Below the pieces are notes generated by a model. That model was given only the letters and a program-made list of their open reading frames with translations, did no database searches and was not told the origin of the DNA. Shown in pieces: positions 9,188-17,347 of a stretch of 64,000 nt of DNA. The position numbers and the translations under genes were made by a program. The DNA is from JAFGCN01 sp964547015. GTDB taxonomy: Archaea; Aenigmatarchaeota; Aenigmatarchaeia; QMZS01. The DNA lies in NCBI GenBank assembly GCA_964547015.1, contig CAZJKT010000003.1, positions 1 to 64,000 on the forward strand, written 5' to 3'. Position 1 is the stretch's first letter. Each line of letters opens with the position of its first letter.

Positions 9188-9712
9188 ATGGTGTTTCAAC
9201 CAAAAGAATTCTTAGTGACAGCAAGCATAGCAGTAGTTCTGGCAATTTTCATATTTCTGGGAACTTCCATTTTGCACGAGAAGCAATATCCCGCCTCTGG
9301 CTGCACCTGGCTTGATATATACGCCGTCCAAAACTCACAGACTCCCGAAGAGTGTAATCTGGCAGGAGGAGTTTGGATAGATAACCCCAGCAGAGGGTAC
9401 TGCAGCGAAGATGATCTATGCGTAAGGCTTCAGCAACTTGAAGCAGAAGATTACCAAAAGACAACCCGGCTTTTCCAGATAATCTTTGGGATTATCGCAA
9501 TAGTAATCGCCAAGGCATTCGTGACCCCAACAACCCCCAAAAAAGGCATAATGTGGGGCGGAATATTGGCAATAGCAATTGCAATAGCAAACTTCGGGGC
9601 ATTATTCCTGCTTCCTCTATTTATGTCCGGAACCCTCCTGATTGCCTTAATTTGGGGAGGGTACAGTCTAGATAAGGAGAAAAAGCCAAAAAGCCGCTGG
9701 AAAAAGAAATAA
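9188..9712 (+). CDS. Membrane protein of unknown function
   Basis: 174 aa from ATG 9188; a TTG two codons upstream is less likely. One N-terminal helix (LVTASIAVVLAIFIFLG) is followed by an extracytoplasmic loop with four cysteines (including GCTW, ECNL and DDLC), then three more helices and a basic cytoplasmic tail (KPKSRWKKK). The cysteines probably form disulfides outside the membrane. No family recognised. Confidence 0.65.
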   Translation: MVFQPKEFLVTASIAVVLAIFIFLGTSILHEKQYPASGCTWLDIYAVQNSQTPEECNLAGGVWIDNPSRGYCSEDDLCVRLQQLEAEDYQKTTRLFQIIFGIIAIVIAKAFVTPTTPKKGIMWGGILAIAIAIANFGALFLLPLFMSGTLLIALIWGGYSLDKEKKPKSRWKKK

Positions 9713-9757
9713 CCCGCAAAAGACATTCTATTTTAATTTTTTACAGTATAGTAGTTT

Positions 9758-10114
9758 ATGGAAGTGCAATCTAGTGTTAGTGGTATCCTGGTAACATACA
9801 GTCTTATCCGAAATCATGAGGAATATGATACCCATATATTATACCATGTGGATTTGCTAATAGGGGCTGAAGATAAATTAGTGACCTATGCGCAAAACCT
9901 CGCAAGAGCAAGAGGCGACACAATGGAAATTCAGCTGAAGAAAGAAACCATTGTCCCTAAAGGCAGGGGCACGATTTGTTCAAACATGCCCTCAGAACAG
10001 GCAATTGTTATGAGTGTCAAGGGCGAACTTGAAAGATCCCTGGATTACCTCTGGGAAGCCGCAGGAATACTATATGGGTTGCCTATCGAGGTCCACCGAG
10101 TTGACGCTAAATAA
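9758..10114 (+). CDS. Orphan soluble protein (118 aa)
   Basis: 118 aa, beginning MEVQSSVSGILVTYSL. Pattern of alternating strands with one long helix near the end (ELERSLDYLWEAAGIL). No motif or family recognised. A TATA-like stretch lies about 25-30 nt upstream. It stands between a membrane protein and a Nudix gene on the same strand, with 14 nt to the next start, so the two may share a transcript. Confidence 0.5.
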   Translation: MEVQSSVSGILVTYSLIRNHEEYDTHILYHVDLLIGAEDKLVTYAQNLARARGDTMEIQLKKETIVPKGRGTICSNMPSEQAIVMSVKGELERSLDYLWEAAGILYGLPIEVHRVDAK

Positions 10115-10128
10115 GCCTTCCTTAAATT

Positions 10129-10575
10129 ATGGCACAAAATCCAAGGGTTGGCGTAGGTGTGCTGATTCTAAAGGGTGGAAAGGTTCTTTTGGGGCGACGA
10201 CACGAGGATCCAAAGAAAGCCGACAGCGAGCTTCACGGGGAAGGCACGTGGACCTTGCCTGGCGGAAAAGTCGAATTTGGCGAAAAACTGGCAGAAACCT
10301 GCGTTCGGGAGGTTTTTGAGGAAACAGGGCTTAAGATTACTGAAAACGCCCTTGAATTGATTAATGTGTCCGACGATATCCTTCCGGATGCCCATTTTGT
10401 GACGGCAGGGTTTCTTTGTAGGGATTTTGAGGGCGAGCCAAAAGTTCTTGAGCCGGACGAAATCACGGAATGGAAGTGGTTTTCGATTGAGCGGCTTCCA
10501 AAGCCACTTTTTGGCCCAAGCAGAAAGCTCCTTGAGGCGTTTATCTCAAGAAGGGACAAATCAGAGCTCGTGTGA
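10129..10575 (+). CDS. Nudix hydrolase
   Basis: 148 aa. The Nudix box is complete: GGKVEFGEKLAETC followed by REVFEETGL (about residues 44-66), which binds the metal and cleaves a nucleoside diphosphate linked to another group. The N-terminus (VGVGVLILKGGKVLLGRR) and the WKWFSIERLP end match the MutT/ADP-ribose group. Likely targets are damaged nucleotides or dinucleotide cofactors; specificity cannot be read from sequence. Confidence 0.92.
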   Translation: MAQNPRVGVGVLILKGGKVLLGRRHEDPKKADSELHGEGTWTLPGGKVEFGEKLAETCVREVFEETGLKITENALELINVSDDILPDAHFVTAGFLCRDFEGEPKVLEPDEITEWKWFSIERLPKPLFGPSRKLLEAFISRRDKSELV

Positions 10576-10608
10576 AGTATATATAATACTCACAACAAGT
10601 AGTAATTT

Positions 10609-10959
10609 ATGGCAGGGAGAAATAGTCCTCCGGTGGTAAATTTTAAAGAGGAATCTGACGAGTTTGTAGACCCTTGGGGCATTCAAACCTATCTGGGTGT
10701 TACCTACCGCATCCGCTGTTCCTCAGAAGATTTGCCCTGTAGGGAAGTAGTTGGCACCTGCCTGGAGGTAAATTCTAAGACCTACCGAGAAGCATATGGA
10801 TTGGCTTCAGACGCATATGACGTCGCCCTGAAAATGAGGGAAGAGATCCGGTTTGACATAAGGGCGTATGCAGCTAAGGAAACCAGAAAGAAGCTCTCCC
10901 CCGACCAGGTGGGTTTGGAACAATTCACTCCCCATACAGAAGGACAAGTTGCCCATTAA
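10609..10959 (+). CDS. Orphan soluble protein (116 aa)
   Basis: 116 aa with two cysteines in the middle (RCSSEDLPC) and a helical C-terminal half. No family or motif recognised. It is directly followed (22 nt) by tRNA-Arg. A TATA-like ATATATAAT lies about 30 nt upstream of the ATG. Confidence 0.5.
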   Translation: MAGRNSPPVVNFKEESDEFVDPWGIQTYLGVTYRIRCSSEDLPCREVVGTCLEVNSKTYREAYGLASDAYDVALKMREEIRFDIRAYAAKETRKKLSPDQVGLEQFTPHTEGQVAH

Positions 10960-11019
10960 AATTAAGCGGTGTTCTATTATGGGCCCGTGGCTCAGCTTGG
11001 ATAGAGCGTCTGGCTTCGG

Positions 11020-11112
11020 TGAAGGCTTTTATTTCCCAAAAGAAAAGCTTTCAGCTAAAAGAAAGGGAGATTCGTCGCTTCGCGACCTATAACTTTCTAA
11101 GGCTTTGAAGAA
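11020..11112 (+). other. tRNA-Arg intron 1 (anticodon loop, 37/38, 93 nt)
   Basis: Bulge-helix-bulge: exon CUUC (11014-11017) pairs with intron GAAG near 11107-11110; bulges are GG^U and AA^A. Inside are a purine/pyrimidine-rich segment and a GUCGC-UUCG-GCGAC hairpin, features repeated in the other introns. Confidence 0.88.
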
Positions 11113-11134
11113 ACCAGAAGGTCAGCGGTTCGAA

Positions 11135-11229
11135 TGAAGCCTTTTCTTGCAAGAAAAGTCCTCAACGCAAAAAGAAGCAGATTCGTCGCTTCGCGACTAA
11201 TACTACTGCTGATTTGGCTAAATCGAGAA
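11135..11229 (+). other. tRNA-Arg intron 2 (T loop, 59/60, 95 nt)
   Basis: Exon UUCG of the T loop pairs with intron CGAG (11224-11227); bulges are AA^U on both sides. The intron contains a perfect CUUUUCUU/AAGAAAAG hairpin, then GUCC, an AAAAAGAA run and a second hairpin with GUCGCUUCGCGAC. Same length and plan as the two other T-loop introns. Confidence 0.88.
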
Positions 11230-11286
11230 TCCGCTCGGGCCCATGTTTTTGCTTAGGGATATTAATCATTTTGCCCGAATTCCATT

Positions 11287-11562
11287 ATGGCAACTGACAA
11301 GCAAATCGAAAAGCTTATTGCGGAATACCAAGAATATGCCAAAAAGGAGGGATTTAAACTGAACCCCAACGAAGCTGTCGTGAGGGGGGTGGTCAAAAGG
11401 ATGCTCGACATCGAGGAGAAAAACGGGGAGAGGTACTGCCCGTGCCGACGGCAGACAGGAAACGCCGAGGAAGACAAGCAAATTATCTGCCCGTGCACCC
11501 ACCACAAGGACGAGGTCGAGAAGGACGGCCACTGCCATTGCTTTTTGTTTGTAAAAGGCTGA
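11287..11562 (+). CDS. Ferredoxin:thioredoxin reductase catalytic-chain-like protein
   Basis: 91 aa. The spacing of cysteines, CPC (YCPCRR), CPC (IICPCTHH) and CHC (GHCHCF), is the signature of the FTR beta chain, whose 4Fe-4S cluster sits beside a redox-active disulfide and passes electrons from ferredoxin to thioredoxin. Archaeal homologues act without the plant-type variable subunit. It could serve the thioredoxin system seen elsewhere in the window (thioredoxin at 23675, thioredoxin reductase at 43528). The next gene starts 2 nt after its stop. Confidence 0.88.
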   Translation: MATDKQIEKLIAEYQEYAKKEGFKLNPNEAVVRGVVKRMLDIEEKNGERYCPCRRQTGNAEEDKQIICPCTHHKDEVEKDGHCHCFLFVKG

Positions 11563-11564
11563 TT

Positions 11565-12767
11565 ATGACCTATACCCCACCCCAAAAAATCCTTGACAAA
11601 TACGCGGATTTACTGGTAAATTTTGCGCTCTGGAAGGGAAAGGGCGTAAAAAAGGGAGAAATTGTCCTTCTGCAAGTCCCGGAATGCGCAAAGCCACTCC
11701 TTGTGAGCCTGCACCGTGCGGTCCTGAAGGCAGGGGCCCACCCTATAATCCAGTTTCTGCCCGACGGCATTATGAAAGACTTCTTTGAGATTTCGACAGA
11801 AGAGCAGGCAAAATTCTTTCCGATGAAATATATGGGGTGCCGGGTGGACACCATCGACCATTTTATCTCCATATTTGCTGCCGCCGACCCGTTTGAGCTT
11901 TCAAAGGCCGACCCGAAAAAGATAATGGGCCGCCAGATTGCCGGAAAGCCATATACTGACGCAATTGACAAAAAAGAGAGGAAAAATAAAATGTCCCACA
12001 CCCTTGCAATGTACGGGACAGAATCTATGGCAAAGGAGGCAAATCTCTCGCCCAAGGCCTACTGGGACCAGATTATAAGGGCCTGCTACCTGAGGGAAGC
12101 CGACCCGAAAGCGAGGTGGAGGGAAATCCAAAAGGAAATCTTTCGCCTAAGGGACAGGCTCAACGCCCTCAAAATCGAAAATGTCCATATCAAGGCGCAG
12201 GGGACCGACCTGACACTTGGAATCGGAAAAAACAGGCAATGGGTTGGAGGCCCCGGCTACAACCTGCCCAGCTTTGAGGTTTATATCTCGCCTGATTGCA
12301 GGATTGCCGACGGGCATGTCAGCTTTAACCGCCCGCTCTACAGGTACGGGAATATGATAACCGGAATCCGCCTTGAATTAAAGGGTGGAAGAATTGTAAA
12401 GGCAACAGCCAAAAAAGGGCAGAAGCTGCTAAAAGAGCTTATCGCAACACAAGGGGCAGACCGCCTGGGCGAGTTTTCCCTGACCGACGGGCGCCTCTCA
12501 CCAATCACGAAATTCATGGCGGACACGCTTTATGATGAGAATGCGGGCGGGAAATTTGGGAATATGCATATCGCTATAGGCAAGGCGATTAAGGATACTT
12601 ACCCCGGCGACCCCGAAAAGGTCCCTAAAGCAAATTGGGCGAAGATGGGCTATAATGATTCGGCAATCCATGCGGATATTGTAAATACCGAGAGAAAAAC
12701 AGTTACTGCCACCTTAGAGGGCGGCTCAAAGAAGGTAATTTATAAGGACGGGCGGTTTTTGGTATAG
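11565..12767 (+). CDS. M29-type aminopeptidase (thermophilic metalloprotease family)
   Basis: 400 aa from ATG 11565, a start set 2 nt after the FTR stop; the frame is open further upstream but overlaps that gene. The C-terminal half carries the M29 metal ligands in order: SFEVY (Glu), LGEFSLT (Glu), NMHIAIG (His), a Tyr in the helix after it, and IHADIV (His, Asp). These bind two metal ions that activate water to release N-terminal residues from peptides. Likely cytoplasmic peptide turnover. Confidence 0.9.
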   Translation: MTYTPPQKILDKYADLLVNFALWKGKGVKKGEIVLLQVPECAKPLLVSLHRAVLKAGAHPIIQFLPDGIMKDFFEISTEEQAKFFPMKYMGCRVDTIDHFISIFAAADPFELSKADPKKIMGRQIAGKPYTDAIDKKERKNKMSHTLAMYGTESMAKEANLSPKAYWDQIIRACYLREADPKARWREIQKEIFRLRDRLNALKIENVHIKAQGTDLTLGIGKNRQWVGGPGYNLPSFEVYISPDCRIADGHVSFNRPLYRYGNMITGIRLELKGGRIVKATAKKGQKLLKELIATQGADRLGEFSLTDGRLSPITKFMADTLYDENAGGKFGNMHIAIGKAIKDTYPGDPEKVPKANWAKMGYNDSAIHADIVNTERKTVTATLEGGSKKVIYKDGRFLV

Positions 12768-12779
12768 GGGTTAAATCCC

Positions 12780-13427
12780 TCACTCATCATACAAAACCCG
12801 GCTCCACTCCTTTACAAGAGCTTTGTCCCCGAGCCTAAAAGGGTAGCTGAGCTTATCGAGCTCAGCCAATAAGTTATCCATCCCTTCAGGCTTTAGGGGC
12901 AGGGCAATATTTCCAAACTCCTCGCCGCGCTTATTTTTCTTAAGAGCCAGATAATGCAGATAATACTCCGCAAATTCCTTTTTTGTTACAAGCTCTTTTG
13001 AGTAAATCTTTCCGGTAACCTTCTCAATGAAAAACCGGTCCATCAACTCTCCAAATCCGTACTTTACAGCCTTAAAATCCGCAAAGAAATCCTGAAGCTG
13101 GGGCACAAGCCTTGGGCAGTCAAGCGCCTGCTTTATTGCTTCATTTAGCCCTTCCTTCTCGTTTATGAGAAGAAAAACCATTCTTGCAAAGTATCCCCTA
13201 AAAATCCTTCGGTTATCAAGAGTTTCGCTTGTGGGGTTAATCCATACTTCAAATCCGCTTTTAGCATCCCCTTTCAGGAAATCGACCTTACAGCTCTCAG
13301 AAATGCAAATAACCTCAAATTTTAGAGGGTAGTCTATTTTTGCCAGTAGCCGCCGTATCTCCTCTGCCAGCCATTCGGTTTCAACATCAAGGCGAACTTT
13401 GGTCCCAAGCATAATATTCTTATCCAT
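12780..13427 (-). CDS. Uncharacterised soluble protein (215 aa)
   Basis: 215 aa starting MDKNIMLGTKVRLDVETEWL. Mixed alpha/beta with a charged surface, no signal peptide and no membrane helix. The C-terminal helical region (KEFAEYYLHYLALKKNKRG) is basic. No family recognised. It converges with the aminopeptidase gene and lies downstream of agmatinase on the same strand (50 nt gap), so it may be cotranscribed with it. Confidence 0.6.
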   Translation of the reverse strand: MDKNIMLGTKVRLDVETEWLAEEIRRLLAKIDYPLKFEVICISESCKVDFLKGDAKSGFEVWINPTSETLDNRRIFRGYFARMVFLLINEKEGLNEAIKQALDCPRLVPQLQDFFADFKAVKYGFGELMDRFFIEKVTGKIYSKELVTKKEFAEYYLHYLALKKNKRGEEFGNIALPLKPEGMDNLLAELDKLSYPFRLGDKALVKEWSRVLYDE

Positions 13428-13477
13428 TTTAATCTAATTTGGTTAATCCCTCACTGCTTTAGGCCCCACTCAGCCCC

Positions 13478-14332
13478 CTATATTTTTTGGGAAAAAATAT
13501 AGCACAAAAGGGTGTAGAGCAGCTTTGCCGCCATAAAATCCGGGGCTTTGTTTTGGGGGTTGGGGCAAAGCTCAACTATATCAAAGCCGATAATTTCGCG
13601 CTTTTCTGAGAGCTTTTTTAGAAATTTCAGCGCCAAATACCAATCCAACCCTCCGGGCTCGGGGGTGCCTGTTGAAGGCATAATTGAAGGGTCAAAAACA
13701 TCAAGGTCAATGGTAACATAAACCTTAGCCTTGCACTTGCCTATAGCCTTATCAATCCACTTGTCGTTGTCGTAAATATCCTTTGCAAAAAAGGCAGAAT
13801 CTTTCTCAAGGCGGCTGAGTTCTGAGGAATCCATGCTTCTAATTCCTATCTGGACAATCGGCGCGACTTCCTTTGCCCTTGCCATGACACAGGCGTGGCT
13901 GTATTTGTCGCCCTCATATTTATCCCTCAGGTCGGAATGGGCATCCAGCTGGACAACGGTGATTTCATCTTTTTGCGCGTGGGCGAAAATTGAGCCGACC
14001 GAAACCGTATGCTCGCCCCCGATTGTTGCCACAAATTTTCCCATTTTAAGAAAGCGGCTCACTTCTTTCATTACTGCTTTTACCAGCTCTTCTGAAGACT
14101 CGGCAGTTAGTGGCTTGCCTGTATGGATGCCCAGTTCGCATGCCCGAAAATTTGTCTCAATATCATATATCTCCAGGTTTTCGGAAGCTTCCAGAAGGGC
14201 CTTTGGGCCAAGGTCTGAGCCTTTAATCCAGCTGCTTGTGAGGTCAAAAGGGACCGGCAGAATTACAATTCTTGAACGCTCTAAATCCGAGTAGTCTCCG
14301 GTAAGCCCCGCAAAGTTTGGAAGGTCATCCAT
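13478..14332 (-). CDS. speB: Agmatinase / arginase-family ureohydrolase
   Basis: 284 aa. Dimanganese ligands of the ureohydrolase fold are all present: GGEH (His108), DAHSD (Asp130, His132, Asp134) and DLDVFDP (Asp209, Asp211). In archaea this branch usually hydrolyses agmatine to putrescine and urea, and agmatine also serves tRNA-Ile modification and eIF5A hypusination routes. The agmatine-forming decarboxylase is not in the window. Substrate cannot be fixed from motifs; related members act on guanidino acids. Confidence 0.9.
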   Translation of the reverse strand: MDDLPNFAGLTGDYSDLERSRIVILPVPFDLTSSWIKGSDLGPKALLEASENLEIYDIETNFRACELGIHTGKPLTAESSEELVKAVMKEVSRFLKMGKFVATIGGEHTVSVGSIFAHAQKDEITVVQLDAHSDLRDKYEGDKYSHACVMARAKEVAPIVQIGIRSMDSSELSRLEKDSAFFAKDIYDNDKWIDKAIGKCKAKVYVTIDLDVFDPSIMPSTGTPEPGGLDWYLALKFLKKLSEKREIIGFDIVELCPNPQNKAPDFMAAKLLYTLLCYIFSQKI

Positions 14333-14343
14333 AAATAATTATT

Positions 14344-14847
14344 TCATAAAGCTAAAAGTTCAGAAAATATATCCGGGCTCAGCCTCTTTACTGTTTCACA
14401 CCACCTTTTGCTGGTGGAGATGAATTCCACCTCTCGGCGCTCTCCTGAGAATATAAATTCAGTAAATGGGCAATCCGGAATCAATATTCCCTGATCACAC
14501 AAGGCCCCATCGCGCATATATCTTTCTGATTGTCCTAAAGCCGCTCTAACCGCGCTTGCAGGATACCCAAGTAGAATGCCTGTTTTGAAGCGGTCTCCCG
14601 TTTCTAGGGCCTGCTTCAGATAATCTACAGTATCCCTTTTTTTTCCTATTAGAAAAGTTACATATTCCTTACAACATCCATCCCTAGTTCTAGGGTCAAA
14701 GTAATTATCATATGGGCCGCAAACAGACATTAGCTTACAATATTGCAATCCAATGCTTTGGAATACGCTTTCGTGATGCTGAATACGGTCTCTATCCAGA
14801 TATAGGATATTTTTTGAAGGATCATAACAATAATCTCTCAATGACAA
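14344..14847 (-). CDS. Uncharacterised protein, weakly DUF483-like
   Basis: 167 aa. A central motif, GILLGYPASAVRAAL, recalls the LGYPECCV-type motif of archaeal DUF483 proteins, though the paired cysteines are absent here. Other cysteines occur singly or in pairs (GCCKEY, LCDQG, PDCPF). No catalytic site recognised. It lies 11 nt upstream of agmatinase on the same strand, and the IS200-type element begins about 65 nt beyond its start codon. Confidence 0.5.
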   Translation of the reverse strand: MSLRDYCYDPSKNILYLDRDRIQHHESVFQSIGLQYCKLMSVCGPYDNYFDPRTRDGCCKEYVTFLIGKKRDTVDYLKQALETGDRFKTGILLGYPASAVRAALGQSERYMRDGALCDQGILIPDCPFTEFIFSGERREVEFISTSKRWCETVKRLSPDIFSELLAL

Positions 14848-14911
14848 CTCCGCAGAAGGCTTTTCGCCGGCGTAAACTAGTAAAGAAAGAGCTTTATTTC
14901 CCGTAAATACC

Positions 14912-14927
14912 CCGACCCTTGGGTCGG
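14912..14927 (+). repeat. Left-end hairpin of the IS200-type element
   Basis: Seven-base-pair perfect stem CCGACCC/GGGTCGG with a TT loop, 27 nt upstream of the transposase ATG. This is the expected recognition structure for TnpA. Confidence 0.8.
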
Positions 14928-14954
14928 TTGGGATAAAAGCGGTTGCAATAAGTT

Positions 14955-15386
14955 ATGGAAATCGAACATGCGCCTCACTGCACTTACCGGATAAGGTATC
15001 ATATGGTTTTCGTAGTCAAGTACAGAAAACATGCCCTTCTAAAAAAGGTTCCCCTTGACCACCTAACTGCCCTGATTAAGGGAATAGGCGAACGATACCA
15101 CTTCAAGTTTGACGCAATAGGGATTGAACCGGACCATTTTCATGTTGTGGTTGGCGCAGCCCCAAGGTATGCGCCATCGGATATAATGAGAACCATAAAA
15201 AGCATAGTTGCAAGGAAAGTGTTCGAGGACTTCCCCGAAATAAAGGATTTTCTGTGGGGAAGCAAACTATGGAGCGCAGGAGGCCATATAGACACAGTTA
15301 GCGAGTTTGGAGGCCTGGAAACAATCAAGAAATACGTGGAGAAACAAGGCGGGGACAAAAGCCAGCTTACTTTAAAGGAATTCTAA
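14955..15386 (+). CDS. tnpA: IS200/IS605-family transposase TnpA (HUH, Y1)
   Basis: 143 aa, the size of TnpA. The metal-binding HUH motif is DHFHVVV (His61, His63) and the catalytic tyrosine is in IKKYVEKQ (Tyr127). This small dimeric enzyme cuts and joins single-stranded DNA at hairpin-marked ends, moving the element as a circle during replication. N-terminal YRIRYHMVFVVKYRK is typical of the family. All key residues are intact, so it may be active. Confidence 0.93.
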   Translation: MEIEHAPHCTYRIRYHMVFVVKYRKHALLKKVPLDHLTALIKGIGERYHFKFDAIGIEPDHFHVVVGAAPRYAPSDIMRTIKSIVARKVFEDFPEIKDFLWGSKLWSAGGHIDTVSEFGGLETIKKYVEKQGGDKSQLTLKEF

Positions 15387-15402
15387 TCCGAGGGGGATAC
15401 CC

Positions 15403-15416
15403 CGGGGCTTGCCCCG
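15403..15416 (+). repeat. Right-end hairpin of the IS200-type element
   Basis: Perfect six-base-pair stem CGGGGC/GCCCCG with TT loop, 17 nt after the tnpA stop. The same GGGGC/GCCCC stem occurs on the other strand at 54175-54186. Confidence 0.75.
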
Positions 15417-15545
15417 ATTGGGAGGATGTCATTTTCGGGGGCAATTTTGGATTCTTCTAAGATTCTTATCTCATGTTTTTTATATCTTGAATCCCCTTCC
15501 ATATGACTCGCAAAAACTATACTCTTTATCATAATTGGAGCTTAT

Positions 15546-15704
15546 CTATAGCTTGCCCTGTTTATAGGCTTCGCTTTGCCCCCAGAACATTGCCTTAATA
15601 TTTTCAAAACCCTCCTTTGGATTGGTGCCTCCTGAAATATCATAATATTCTACAATCTTTTGCCCTGCGTATCTTATCCTCTGCAACAATAGAACCTCTG
15701 GCAT
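15546..15704 (-). CDS. Small orphan protein (52 aa)
   Basis: Starts MPEVLLLQRIRYAG and ends EAYKQGKL. Codon use and amino acid mix look coding, and an AT-rich TATA-like stretch precedes it by about 25 nt. It follows uL23 on the same strand, 27 nt from that gene's stop. No family. The remaining 130 nt between it and the IS element hold nothing I recognise. Confidence 0.45.
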   Translation of the reverse strand: MPEVLLLQRIRYAGQKIVEYYDISGGTNPKEGFENIKAMFWGQSEAYKQGKL

Positions 15705-15731
15705 AATATAGTCTATATTTATTAGTAGTTT

Positions 15732-15998
15732 CTAAATCACACCCAATTTGACGCCTATATCGCCTGCGGGAAACTCCGCATTAAGCTTGATAATCGCCTT
15801 TTTGTGCCCTTTCCTGTCAACCAAAGCATTTACTTTGTCAACCTTTACCTTAAACTCTTCCTCAAAACCCTTCTTTACCTCGCCTTTTGTGGTCTTAAGG
15901 CTCTTTAGCCGGAATATCAGCTTGTTTTCGCTCTCTATCATTCTTACGGCCTTTTCGCTTGTGACCGGGTGCTCCACGAGTTCCCAAAATCCTGCCAT
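15732..15998 (-). CDS. rpl23: 50S ribosomal protein uL23
   Basis: 88 aa, standard archaeal length. EHPVTSEKAVRMIE at the N-terminus and the KVDKVNALVDRKGHKKAIIKL stretch (shown in part) match uL23, which binds 23S rRNA domain III by the exit tunnel and docks SRP. It is normally directly after uL4; here a 157-aa unrelated gene separates them. Confidence 0.94.
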   Translation of the reverse strand: MAGFWELVEHPVTSEKAVRMIESENKLIFRLKSLKTTKGEVKKGFEEEFKVKVDKVNALVDRKGHKKAIIKLNAEFPAGDIGVKLGVI

Positions 15999-16021
15999 AA
16001 TAAGTTTAAGAAAAGATTAAA

Positions 16022-16495
16022 TTACCTGTTCTTTGGGCATAATTGGCGCCTCAGGTAGCTGAGGCAATCTTTCCCCTCAGTTGGAACTTCCTCCGGGCAG
16101 GCGGCAAAACCATTGGAAAGACCGGCTACTGCAAGCGAATAAGCTATTCCGTCGGGAATATTTTCCAGATTTCTATATTTTTCCTCTTTAAGCTTGCCCA
16201 GGATTTCGTTTCCGAGGCGGATAAATTCAAGATAACCAACAGAAGGCTCAACGCTCCAGTCATCATACGTCCTGAGGGCAATTTTATAGAACTCTAGCGC
16301 CAGTTCCGGATCTTCCTCTATATATCCATAGGCATATCCTGTATCGCACCCCGCTGAAATTATTTCAGAACTGCATCTAAGGACCTCGGGAAATTCTGTA
16401 CCCCACCTAGGTACAAGCTCAGCTGGCGACAAAGAGCATAGCTCTGCGACAGAAAGCTCTTCTGGCTTTGACCTATTTGATAAAAATTCGGACAT
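16022..16495 (-). CDS. Uncharacterised protein placed between uL4 and uL23
   Basis: 157 aa from MSEFLSNRS at 16495; the longer frame would run into uL4. Helical, acidic, with repeated helix pairs such as DPELALEFYKIALRTYDDW that recall a TPR-like or all-alpha repeat. Several cysteines are scattered, none in a clear metal site. It sits 19 nt after uL4 and 23 nt before uL23 on the same strand, so it is very probably cotranscribed with both. No family recognised. Confidence 0.6.
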   Translation of the reverse strand: MSEFLSNRSKPEELSVAELCSLSPAELVPRWGTEFPEVLRCSSEIISAGCDTGYAYGYIEEDPELALEFYKIALRTYDDWSVEPSVGYLEFIRLGNEILGKLKEEKYRNLENIPDGIAYSLAVAGLSNGFAACPEEVPTEGKDCLSYLRRQLCPKNR

Positions 16496-16514
16496 ATTAA
16501 TAAAAAAGTGTGGG

Positions 16515-17312
16515 TTACTTCCACTTACCAACTTCCTCAATTGCCGACTTTGTCCAGATTGCAAGCCTTCCCGGGTGGGCTCCGGGCGCAAACATTTCGG
16601 TATTTACCTTGTCAACTGTCGCAATATCAAGCCCGGCGATATTTCTGGCGGCTTTCTGAAGGGCGCACTTCTTGGATACAATCATCAAAGGGCCTTTTTT
16701 TCTCACATATTTCCGGCCCCTTCTTGAGCCCTTCCCCGCCCTTATTTTTTTCTCTTTTGCCCGCTCAAGCTCATCTTTTAGGCCAAGCGCCAAAAGGGTA
16801 TGGGTCACCTCTTTTGTTTTTTCAATATTCTCAAAATCATCCACAACGACCAAAGGAACTTCCTTCAGGCCATCTGCTTTATGGCCCCTTGAAACAACCG
16901 CATCCTTGTTTGCGGATGCCGCAATTGCCGAAAGCATTGCAAGCCTTTTTTCCTTTTTGTTAAGGCATTTTGACCAGTCCTTCTCGGCTGTAGGCGGGTG
17001 CGCTTTTCGGCCTTTAATTGCCTGAGGGACGGCTCTGGCTACAAACAGAAGAGGGCCTTCGCCGTGAATTCTTGACATTCGAGCCATTTCACGGCCTGCC
17101 ATCCTTGCCCTTCCATAAACATGGCTGCTTCCGTGGTAGTGGGCGGAAGTCCTTAGTCCCGCTAAGGGGTCTGTCCCGTATCGCTTCCTTCGGTTTGACT
17201 GCATAGAAATTACAACTTTGTGTATTAAATCCTCTCTCAAAGGCGTTTTGAAAATCTCGCCAAGCTTAATTGTCCCGGCTTTTTCACCCTTAAGATTGTA
17301 AACTTCAACCAT
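16515..17312 (-). CDS. rpl4: 50S ribosomal protein uL4
   Basis: 265 aa, archaeal length. Conserved features include the basic loop region YGTDPLAGLRTSAHYHGS that lines the exit tunnel, and RKGPLMIVSKK near the end with the archaeal extension. uL4 binds 23S rRNA early in assembly. uL3, the usual upstream neighbour, is absent; a small membrane protein gene lies upstream instead, showing that the ribosomal gene order is broken up here. Confidence 0.95.
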   Translation of the reverse strand: MVEVYNLKGEKAGTIKLGEIFKTPLREDLIHKVVISMQSNRRKRYGTDPLAGLRTSAHYHGSSHVYGRARMAGREMARMSRIHGEGPLLFVARAVPQAIKGRKAHPPTAEKDWSKCLNKKEKRLAMLSAIAASANKDAVVSRGHKADGLKEVPLVVVDDFENIEKTKEVTHTLLALGLKDELERAKEKKIRAGKGSRRGRKYVRKKGPLMIVSKKCALQKAARNIAGLDIATVDKVNTEMFAPGAHPGRLAIWTKSAIEEVGKWK

Positions 17313-17347
17313 AAATCATCTTGCAAAAAATTAAATAGTCCTCTGTG

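Larger units (their letters stand above)
10981..11243 (+). tRNA. tRNA-Arg(UCG) with two introns
   Basis: Removing introns 11020-11112 and 11135-11229 leaves a 75-nt cloverleaf: acceptor GGGCCCG pairs with CGGGCCC (11236-11242), D stem GCUC/GAGC, anticodon stem UCUGG/CCAGA with loop CUUCGGA (anticodon UCG, 11016-11018), T stem AGCGG/CCGCU with loop UUCGAAU. Discriminator A is at 11243; CCA is not encoded. The first intron is at the canonical 37/38 site, the second in the T loop at 59/60. Both splice sites have a bulge-helix-bulge. Maturation needs EndA and RtcB, both encoded in this window. Confidence 0.93.
14912..15416 (+). mobile_element. IS200-type insertion sequence (tnpA only)
   Basis: A Y1 transposase gene is bracketed by two perfect hairpins: CCGACCC-TT-GGGTCGG at 14912-14927 on the left and CGGGGC-TT-GCCCCG at 15403-15416 on the right. 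IS200/IS605 elements carry such subterminal hairpins in place of inverted repeats; the true ends lie a little outside them, so the coordinates are minimum bounds. No tnpB or other accessory gene is present. The element sits in an intergenic region and appears intact. Confidence 0.85.

Noticed and set aside
11442..11564. A 41-residue extension of the M29 aminopeptidase
   Set aside because: It overlaps the FTR-like gene in another frame; the ATG at 11565 fits the family and the local ATT-ATG start pattern.
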